Origin: Candidatus Eiseniibacteriota bacterium
GTDB taxonomy: Bacteria > Joyebacterota > Joyebacteria > Joyebacterales > Joyebacteraceae
Direction: 5' to 3'
Length of the DNA: 10,621 nucleotides
Assembly: GCA_030638405.1 (NCBI GenBank)
Contig: DAOWER010000175.1
Location: forward strand, 1 to 10,621
Part shown: positions 5,948-10,621 of the stretch, piece by piece
Layout of the letters: the number at the start of each line of letters is the position of its first letter
Numbering within the stretch: position 1 is the first letter of the stretch
Notes under the pieces: generated by a model
The model's database searches: none
Seen by the model: the letters and a program-made list of their open reading frames with translations, nothing else
Told to the model about the DNA's origin: nothing
Position numbers and translations under genes: made by a program

Positions 5948-6433
5948 GTGGCGAATGCGCCGGACAAGAGGACCCTCTTGGCCTACTGCGGGTTCTACTG
6001 CGGTGACTGCCTGGGATACACCGGTGCCATCGCAGACGCGGCGGAGCGATTCCAGGCGGTCCTCCGGCAGTACCAGTTCGGGAAGACCGCGGGAGCTATG
6101 TTCCAGGAGCAGCTGGCGGAATACGACAAGCTGCTTGAGATGGTCGACTTCATGGCCGGTCTGCACTGTCCCGCTGTGTGTCGCTTGAGAACGGACCACA
6201 CCTCGTGCTCGGCGAGGAACTGCTGTATCGAGAAGGGCTATTTCGCCTGCTACGAGTGTGACGGGTTCGAGACCTGTGAGAGGCTGCGCGCGGTGCACGT
6301 TGGTATCCACGAGGAAGCCTGCACGCTGAACCTGAAGACCATTCGAGAGATGGGCCTGGACGCCTGGCTCGAGAGCGGCGAGCGCCACTGCTACTGGACG
6401 CTCGACACTGACGGCGACTCCGGAAGCGACTGA
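5948..6433 (+). CDS. DUF3795 cysteine-rich protein
   Basis: The 161-aa protein starts at GTG 5948, 7 nt after AAGGAGGA (5933-5940). It carries the DUF3795 pattern: LLAYCGFYCGDCLGYTG with Cys14, Cys18 and Cys21, then LHCPAVCRLR (Cys74, Cys78), SCSARNCCIEKGYFACYEC (Cys87, 92, 93, 101, 104) and ETCERL (Cys110). With 13 cysteines in 161 residues, metal or iron-sulfur binding is likely but unproven; the family has no established activity. It sits between two GNAT genes, 10 nt before the second, suggesting co-translation. DUF3795 genes are often found in scattered copies beside such small enzymes. Confidence 0.9.
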   Translation: MANAPDKRTLLAYCGFYCGDCLGYTGAIADAAERFQAVLRQYQFGKTAGAMFQEQLAEYDKLLEMVDFMAGLHCPAVCRLRTDHTSCSARNCCIEKGYFACYECDGFETCERLRAVHVGIHEEACTLNLKTIREMGLDAWLESGERHCYWTLDTDGDSGSD

Positions 6434-6443
6434 GGGAGCATGC

Positions 6444-6917
6444 ATGACGCTTGACGGCAACATCAGCAGGATCTCCGAGGATGACGGCGAGGTTCTCCGG
6501 GAGATTATCAACACGGGCAACCGCGAGGCCTACCGGAGCGTCATTCCTCCGGAGTACTTCAAGGACGAGGTTCTCCCGGAAGGCGCGGTCCCGGAGCTTC
6601 TCGCGTCCATGGACTTCTACGGGTTCCGGCACGCCGGGCGTCTCGTAGGCGTCGCGGCGCTGACCGTGGAGGTCGAGGGCGTAGGCAGGCTGCGCTGGAT
6701 GTATGTCCACCCGAAGTTCCAGAGGATGGGAGTTGGGACGGCGCTCGTTCGCCATCTGGAAGAGAAGGCGGTCGAGGCCGGCTACACCTCGATGCGGCTC
6801 CGCACGGCCGAGGGCGCGCATTGGGCGATATCGTTCTATGAGAAGCTCGGCTACGGGATAACGGGCAGGAACCCGCGCCCGTGGTGCGCCGACATTCTGA
6901 TGGAGAGAGCTCTTTAG
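6444..6917 (+). CDS. GNAT family N-acetyltransferase
   Basis: This 157-aa single-domain GNAT has VGVAALTVEVEGVGRLRWMYVHPKF leading to the acetyl-CoA loop Q93-R-M-G-V-G-T99, then LVRHLEEKAVEAGY (helix), SMRLRTAEGAHWAISFYEKLGY (motif B with the conserved Tyr) and a C-terminal strand ADILMERAL. It is probably an acetyltransferase of a small amine or a peptide N-terminus; substrate unknown. The ATG at 6444 follows GGGAG and lies 10 nt after the DUF3795 stop codon, so the two are likely on one transcript. It differs clearly in sequence from the other two GNATs in the window, so this is not a tandem duplication. Confidence 0.92.
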   Translation: MTLDGNISRISEDDGEVLREIINTGNREAYRSVIPPEYFKDEVLPEGAVPELLASMDFYGFRHAGRLVGVAALTVEVEGVGRLRWMYVHPKFQRMGVGTALVRHLEEKAVEAGYTSMRLRTAEGAHWAISFYEKLGYGITGRNPRPWCADILMERAL

Positions 6918-7003
6918 CCGGTCGTGTGCCGACGCCAGACTTCACAGAGGATCCGAGTCCGAGAGGCGAGGGTACACCGACCCCAGACAGGAGGAGGCAA
7001 GCC

Positions 7004-7198
7004 GTGCAGTCCTTCACGCGTGTGTTGATTGGCCTTTCGGTGCTGAGTTTTGTCTTTGCGATCATCGCGTCTCTGCTGGGCTTCAATATCCTCGGCATCT
7101 CGCCGGAGGGCTTCTCGCGGGCGTGCTCCAATCTCGCGCTCATTGCGATCGCGCTGGAGCTCGGGTGGAAGATAAAGGGGACGTCCTCGCAGGCGTGA
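7004..7198 (+). CDS. Small two-helix membrane protein (64 aa)
   Basis: GTG 7004 follows GGAGGAGG (6990-6997) by 6 nt, a very strong site, which makes the longer in-frame start at 6881 (inside the previous GNAT gene) unlikely. The protein has a hydrophobic segment at about residues 7-27 (VLIGLSVLSFVFAIIASLLGF), a loop with ILGISPEGFSRACS, a second segment (NLALIAIALELGW) and a basic end (KIKGTSS). I do not recognise the family, though the layout resembles other small inner-membrane proteins next to it in this window. The stop codon is followed at once by a zinc-finger remnant. Confidence 0.75.
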   Translation: MQSFTRVLIGLSVLSFVFAIIASLLGFNILGISPEGFSRACSNLALIAIALELGWKIKGTSSQA

Positions 7199-7211
7199 TC
7201 GAGCTTCCTGA

Positions 7212-7313
7212 AGCGGTGGTCATGGCGAGCCCTGTACCAAATGCGGGACGCCGACAGAGAGAATGCAGTACGTGAGCGGCGCGTCGTACTTCTGCCCGAG
7301 CTGCCAGACCTAG
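7212..7313 (+). pseudogene. Remnant of an Fpg/Nei-type DNA glycosylase: C-terminal zinc finger
   Basis: Reading the frame ending at TAG 7311-7313 gives 33 residues with no usable start: SGGHGEPCTKCGTP (7212-7253), TERMQYVSGAS, then YFCPSCQT. This is the zf-FPG_IleRS zinc finger found at the extreme C-terminus of formamidopyrimidine-DNA glycosylase (Fpg/MutM) and Nei, which follow the form 'GR-x-G-x-PC-x-x-CG-x-x-I ... T-x-x-C-x-x-CQ'. All four zinc cysteines are present in the order C-x2-C, then C-x2-C, and the stop falls just after CQT, as it does in the family. An in-frame TGA at 7209-7211 cuts it off upstream, and the preceding DNA encodes an unrelated membrane protein, so the catalytic part is gone. 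The only internal ATG (7263) would leave out the first cysteine pair. Confidence 0.75.
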
Positions 7314-7442
7314 CGGGCTCGCGGTTCCGCGGCGCATCTGATGCGCTCGGACCACCGGGCGGTGGGCGGGACTCGACCTGCCGACCGGACCGGCAGCTGG
7401 CCCCGGCCGGTGCAGCCTCACCCATCACACGGGAGCACCACC
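7314..7442 (+). promoter_or_regulatory. GC-rich leader with overlapping hairpins upstream of cysK
   Basis: Three inverted repeats lie before the cysK start: CCACCG/CGGTGG (7352-7357 and 7360-7365), CTGCCG/CGGCAG (7378-7383 and 7391-7396) and ACCGGC/GCCGGT (7389-7394 and 7406-7411). The last two share bases 7391-7394 and cannot form together, so the RNA could switch between them. No T-run or recognisable T-box, SAM or other known riboswitch core is seen. With this GC content some pairing is expected by chance, so a regulatory role is only a suggestion. Confidence 0.3.
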
Positions 7443-8357
7443 GTGATACACGATTCCATCCTCTCTGCTGTCGGACAGACACCTCTCGTTCGCATACGCC
7501 GCATGGTGGCCGAGGGAGACGCGGAGGTCATCGCCAAGCTCGAGTCCTTCAATCCCGGCGGCTCCGTGAAAGATCGGATAGCGCTCGGCATGATCGAGGA
7601 CGCCGAGCGGACGGGCCGCCTCGAGTCCGGCGATGTGATAGTCGAGCCTACGTCGGGCAACACGGCCATCGGCCTGGCGCTCGTGGCCGCGGTCAAGGGC
7701 TACGAGGCGGTCCTGGTCATGCCCGATACGATGAGCGTCGAGCGGCGGGCGCTGCTTCAGCAGTTCGGCGCGCGCATCGTACTCACGCCCGGCGACCAGG
7801 GAATGAAGGGCGCCATAGAGGAGGCCGAACGCGTGGCGGCCACGCCCGGGCACTTCATGCCCCGTCAGTTCTCGAACCCCGCGAACCCCGAAGCACACAG
7901 AAGGACCACCGCGCGCGAGATCATCGACGCGCTCGAGGGCCGAACGCTCGATTACTTCGTTGCCGGCGTCGGAACGGGTGGCACCATCACGGGCGCCGGG
8001 CAGATCCTGAAGGAAACGTACCACGGCATCACGGTGGTCGCGGTCGAGCCGGCAGCGTCACCGGTCCTGTCGGGCGGGCGCCCGGGAGCTCACAAGATAC
8101 AGGGCATCGGCGCCGGGTTCGTTCCGGAAGTTTACAGCGGAGAGACGGTGGACGAGGTCATCCAGGTGAGCGACGACGCGGCGCTTGAGACCGCGAGGGC
8201 CCTGTCGCGCGAGGAGGGTATCCTAGCGGGCATCTCCTCGGGTGCCGCCATGTTCGCCGCACTAGAGGTTGCGCATCGCGCAGGAAGTGGTAAGCTGGTC
8301 CTTGTGATACTACCGGACACGGGCGAGCGCTACATGAGCACCGACCTCTTCAGGTAG
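7443..8357 (+). CDS. cysK: Cysteine synthase A (O-acetylserine sulfhydrylase)
   Basis: This PLP enzyme makes L-cysteine and acetate from O-acetylserine and sulfide in the cytoplasm. Its 304 aa match the family length. Residues 35-45 (SFNPGGSVKDR) contain the PLP Schiff-base lysine K43, TSGNT (70-74) is the substrate-carboxylate loop, GTGGT (177-181) is the PLP-phosphate loop, and the C-terminus has ISSGAA and PDTGERYMSTDLF. This looks like CysK rather than cystathionine beta-synthase, because no CBS or heme domain is present. GTG 7443 is used, with GGGAG upstream; the frame stays open to 7341 but that part is low-complexity. The stop codon overlaps the following cysE frame (TAGTG), so the two are translationally coupled. 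Confidence 0.95.
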   Translation: MIHDSILSAVGQTPLVRIRRMVAEGDAEVIAKLESFNPGGSVKDRIALGMIEDAERTGRLESGDVIVEPTSGNTAIGLALVAAVKGYEAVLVMPDTMSVERRALLQQFGARIVLTPGDQGMKGAIEEAERVAATPGHFMPRQFSNPANPEAHRRTTAREIIDALEGRTLDYFVAGVGTGGTITGAGQILKETYHGITVVAVEPAASPVLSGGRPGAHKIQGIGAGFVPEVYSGETVDEVIQVSDDAALETARALSREEGILAGISSGAAMFAALEVAHRAGSGKLVLVILPDTGERYMSTDLFR

Positions 8358-8362
8358 TGGAC

Positions 8363-8947
8363 ATGAGACCTCTTTTCCTCGACGACATCGCAGCCATCAG
8401 GAAGAACGACCCGGCCGCCAGGAGCATCGTCGAGATCTGGCTGTGCTATCCTACACTGCATGCGATCCTGGTTCACAGAATCGCGCACTGCCTTCACACG
8501 CGACTCAGGATCCCGGTGCTGCCGCGCTTCGTATCCGTGTGCAACAGGTTCATCACGGGAGTCGAGATACACCCGGGGGCGAAGGTAGGGCGAGGGTTCT
8601 TCATCGATCACGGAAGCGGTGTCGTCATTGGAGAGACGGCCGAGATCGGCGACGGCTGTGTGTTCTTCCACGGCGTGACTCTCGGCGGCACCGGCCATCA
8701 CATGGACAAGCGGCATCCGACCATCGGCAGCAACGTGCTCGTCGGGGCGAACGCCACCCTGCTGGGTCCCATAGGGGTCGGAGACAATGCGAAGATCGGG
8801 GCTACCGCCGTCGTCATCAACAGGGACGTCCCCGCGAATTGCACCGTCGTCGGCGCCCCCGGTAGGATCGTGAAGCGAGACGGCGAGCACGCGGACGAAC
8901 CGCTGCCCCTCGCGCACTACCGGCACAGCGTGAATCGCAACGCCTGA
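8363..8947 (+). CDS. cysE: Serine O-acetyltransferase
   Basis: It acetylates L-serine with acetyl-CoA to give O-acetylserine, the substrate of the enzyme encoded just upstream. At 194 aa it is the short form, lacking the long N-terminal helical part of E. coli CysE. The N-terminal piece (FLDDIAAIRKNDPAARS, then YPTLHAILVHRIAHCL) is the usual SATase lead-in. The left-handed beta-helix of hexapeptide repeats begins at about residue 66 (GVEIHPGAKVGRGFFIDHGSG), followed by VIGETAEIGDGCVFFHGVTL, GGTG and NVLVGANATLLGPIGVGDN. DHGSGVVIGE carries the catalytic Asp/His pair region. I use ATG 8363, 7 nt after AGGT; GTG 8357 overlaps the cysK stop and is an alternative. CysK and CysE commonly form the cysteine synthase complex through the CysE C-terminus. 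This one ends Arg-Asn-Ala rather than in the usual Ile. Confidence 0.95.
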   Translation: MRPLFLDDIAAIRKNDPAARSIVEIWLCYPTLHAILVHRIAHCLHTRLRIPVLPRFVSVCNRFITGVEIHPGAKVGRGFFIDHGSGVVIGETAEIGDGCVFFHGVTLGGTGHHMDKRHPTIGSNVLVGANATLLGPIGVGDNAKIGATAVVINRDVPANCTVVGAPGRIVKRDGEHADEPLPLAHYRHSVNRNA

Positions 8948-8963
8948 CGCGCGTACCGCGCGT
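8947..8963. repeat. Perfect hairpin overlapping the cysE stop codon
   Basis: ACGCGCG (8947-8953) and CGCGCGT (8957-8963) form a 7-bp perfect stem with a 3-base loop, starting at the last base of the cysE stop. It could stall or end transcription, but no T-run follows, so Rho-independent termination is not shown. A 14-bp palindrome GCGGCCGCGGCCGC lies further on at 8978-8991. The rest of 8948-9054 has no gene. Confidence 0.35.
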
Positions 8964-9054
8964 TCGGTGCCCCCCTGGCGGCCGCGGCCGCACTCGCACC
9001 CCCGGAACCGCCGTGCGGGGACTACGTCTCCGCTCGGAAGAAAGGGAGGACCCC

Positions 9055-10621
9055 ATGTCAGCGAGCACTCGCTCCCTGCGTCGGATTCTGTTGTCAGCGG
9101 CGCCCTGGTTTCTCCTCTGCGCGGCCCTCGCGGTGGCGCTGCCCGCGCCGGCCGCCGACGTCGAGGAAGTGCCGCTCGAGACGGACATCGTCTCGGCGAC
9201 CGTGTACGGGCGCCAGGCTCAGATCGTCCGCCGGGGAGAAGTGGAACTCGAATCCGGCTCCGTCCGGCTGGTCTGCAGCGACCTCCCTGAGAAGTTCGTC
9301 GAAACGTCCCTCAATGTCGAGGGGGCCGGCATCAGCGGCGCCAGGATCGTCGGCATCGACCTGCGCAGAACTGAGACGAGCGGAGTGGAATCCGCGCGCT
9401 ACAAGGAACTCGTTGAGGAGCTGGAGCAGCTCGACGCGGAGCTCATGCACCTTCAGATACGGCGCACGGCGCTCACCAATCGCAAGAGACTCGCGCTGTC
9501 GATCAGTCAGTTCTCGAGCGACGTCGGGCAGGAGCAGCTGGCCGGCGGTGACTTCGCGCCCTCGTACTGGGACGGCATCCTGACCTTCTTCGAGACGGAA
9601 AACATCACCACGGACGACCGGCGCGAGGACCTCGATGAAGAGACGTCCGACCACGAGGAACGACGGGCGTGGATTCTGTCCGAGCTGCGGTCGATGCAGG
9701 TCGGGGAGGGCCCGGGCAAGGAAGTGGTCGTCGACTGCGAGACCGAATCCGGAGGCTCCCTGACCGTTGAGCTCTCGTACCTCGTTCCCGACGCCTCGTG
9801 GTACCCGGAGTACACAGTCCGTTACATCGAGCGCGAAGACGAGGTCGAGCTGACGTACGCCGCGCGCATCGTCCAGGCCACCGGCGAGGACTGGAAGGGC
9901 GTCTCCGCGTTGCTGTCCACCGCGACTCCCCACGTGGGTGCCGCGCCGCCCGAGCTTCTGCCGCTCTACGTCGGCGGGACGACGGGGACCATTCGCGGCA
10001 GGGTGACGGACGCCTCGACGGGAAGGTCGTTGCCCTACGCGAACGTGTCCGTACTGGGCACTGCCAGCGGATCGATATCGGACGCTGACGGCGTGTACGT
10101 CATCTCCGACGTGCCCGCCGGATCGCACACGCTGCAGGTCTCGTATATGGGGTACAGGACCGAAAGGAAGTCGCGCGTCCGGGTCTCCGTCGGCCGAGTG
10201 GAGCGCGTGGACTTCGCCCTCCAGGCCGAGTTTCTCACGGCGGATGAGGTCGTGATTGAGGCTGAGAGACCGATGATCGCAACAGGGACGACCACGACGA
10301 GGCTGAGCGTGGACGAGTCGAAGGTCCACGTCCGCGCCCTCGCAACCCGCGAGGAGAAGGCCTACGAGGAGCCGCCTGCGATCCAGCACTTGGGGGCCGA
10401 GCTGCTCGGCTCCGAGTTCGCGGCGAATCTCGTGATTCCCAAGCCGATCGACCTCGAGACGGGCGCCGAGCCGAGGCGCTCTCTCGTCGTGAGAGAGCGG
10501 ATACCGGGCCGCTTCGTTCTCCAGGCCGTCCCGCGCCTCTCCGAACACGTCTTCGTGAAAGGAACACTGACGAATCCGCTTGCCGTCCCGCTTCTCCCGG
10601 GCGCCGCCGAGGTGTACGTCG
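9055..10621 (+). CDS. Secreted DUF4140/DUF4139 (MuiA-like) protein with inserted CarboxypepD-regulatory domain; 3' end beyond window
   Basis: 522 residues are visible with no stop. A long Sec signal peptide (residues 1-34: RRILLSAAPWFLLCAALAVAL and APAA) directs export. Residues about 41-105 (LETDIVSATVYGRQAQIVRR) are the DUF4140 N-terminal domain of mucoidy-inhibitor MuiA-type proteins. Residues about 110-215 are charged and helical (coiled coil). DUF4139 begins about 221, with SYLVPDASWYPEYTVRY at 241-257 and EDWKGVSALLSTATP at 278-292. At 311-400 the fold is interrupted by a CarboxypepD-regulatory-like beta-sandwich (GTIRGRVTDASTGRSLPYAN, GVYVISDVPAGSHTLQVSYM, GYRT). After a linker, the DUF4139 C-terminal part resumes (LVVRERIPGRFVLQAVPRLS). 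ATG 9055 follows GGGAGGA. Function unknown; cell-surface or periplasmic placement is likely. This insertion is seen in MuiA-like proteins of Bacteroidota and relatives. Confidence 0.85.
   Translation, partial: MSASTRSLRRILLSAAPWFLLCAALAVALPAPAADVEEVPLETDIVSATVYGRQAQIVRRGEVELESGSVRLVCSDLPEKFVETSLNVEGAGISGARIVGIDLRRTETSGVESARYKELVEELEQLDAELMHLQIRRTALTNRKRLALSISQFSSDVGQEQLAGGDFAPSYWDGILTFFETENITTDDRREDLDEETSDHEERRAWILSELRSMQVGEGPGKEVVVDCETESGGSLTVELSYLVPDASWYPEYTVRYIEREDEVELTYAARIVQATGEDWKGVSALLSTATPHVGAAPPELLPLYVGGTTGTIRGRVTDASTGRSLPYANVSVLGTASGSISDADGVYVISDVPAGSHTLQVSYMGYRTERKSRVRVSVGRVERVDFALQAEFLTADEVVIEAERPMIATGTTTTRLSVDESKVHVRALATREEKAYEEPPAIQHLGAELLGSEFAANLVIPKPIDLETGAEPRRSLVVRERIPGRFVLQAVPRLSEHVFVKGTLTNPLAVPLLPGAAEVYV

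Noticed and set aside
5177..6520. 447-codon open frame on the - strand
   Set aside because: It overlaps the GNAT and DUF3795 genes, both with clear family motifs on the + strand; no recognisable features of its own.
7241..8188. 315-codon + strand frame over cysK in another reading frame
   Set aside because: Arg/Gly-rich shadow of cysK, whose own frame shows every catalytic motif.
9094..10548. 484-codon open frame on the - strand
   Set aside because: It mirrors the DUF4140/DUF4139 gene, which has a signal peptide, ribosome site and recognisable domains; the antisense frame is an effect of high GC content and codon bias.
1..10621. CRISPR array, tRNA, rRNA or insertion sequence
   Set aside because: No regularly spaced short identical repeats, no tRNA-like cloverleaf segment, no rRNA conserved stretches and no transposase frame with terminal repeats were seen on either strand.

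Overview
The window looks like a piece of a high-GC genome from an uncultured bacterium. Every supportable gene lies on the + strand. The last gene is a secreted DUF4140/DUF4139 (MuiA-like) protein carrying an inserted CarboxypepD-regulatory domain. That style, together with a secreted Ig-like (Big_5) protein, DUF3795 and several GNATs, is common in FCB-group candidate phyla. The phylum call is inference only; no rRNA or marker gene is present.

Region 1 (1 to about 1.6 kb) reads as part of an integron-type gene-cassette array. Three attC-like sites separate short, unrelated single-gene units: the right arm of one at 1-46, and nearly complete ones at 637-759 and 1023-1149. The units are a GNAT acetyltransferase, a 51-aa protein with repeated Leu-Gly-Phe units, and a 68-aa membrane protein. 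A fourth site at 1396-1469 shows only its left arm. A diverged left-arm copy recurs at 3379-3417, so the array may once have extended at least that far. No integrase, attI or cassette promoter lies in the window.

Region 2 (1.6-3.9 kb) holds single genes with loose spacing: a small membrane protein, a P-loop nucleotide kinase of the topology-modulation/FlaR type, an exported Big_5-domain protein, another small membrane protein and a membrane ICMT/PEMT-type methyltransferase. Region 3 (4.0-7.2 kb) is tighter: an EFR1-type flavodoxin/2x[4Fe-4S] protein, a small winged-helix-like protein with a C-terminal membrane anchor, a RimJ/RimL-type GNAT, a Cys-rich DUF3795 protein, another GNAT and a two-helix membrane protein. 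Immediately after it, 7212-7313 encodes a start-less four-cysteine zinc finger matching the C-terminus of Fpg/Nei DNA glycosylases, best read as a gene remnant.

Region 4 (7.4-8.95 kb) is a cysteine biosynthesis pair, cysK then cysE, in the reverse of reaction order but translationally coupled. CysE makes O-acetylserine, and CysK converts it with sulfide to cysteine. A leader of stacked GC-rich inverted repeats precedes cysK. Region 5 (9.06 kb to the end) is the start of the DUF4140/DUF4139 gene, which runs off the window.

The most noteworthy items are the cassette array with half-attC remnants, the Fpg zinc-finger fossil, and the unrecognised small membrane proteins carried as cassettes.
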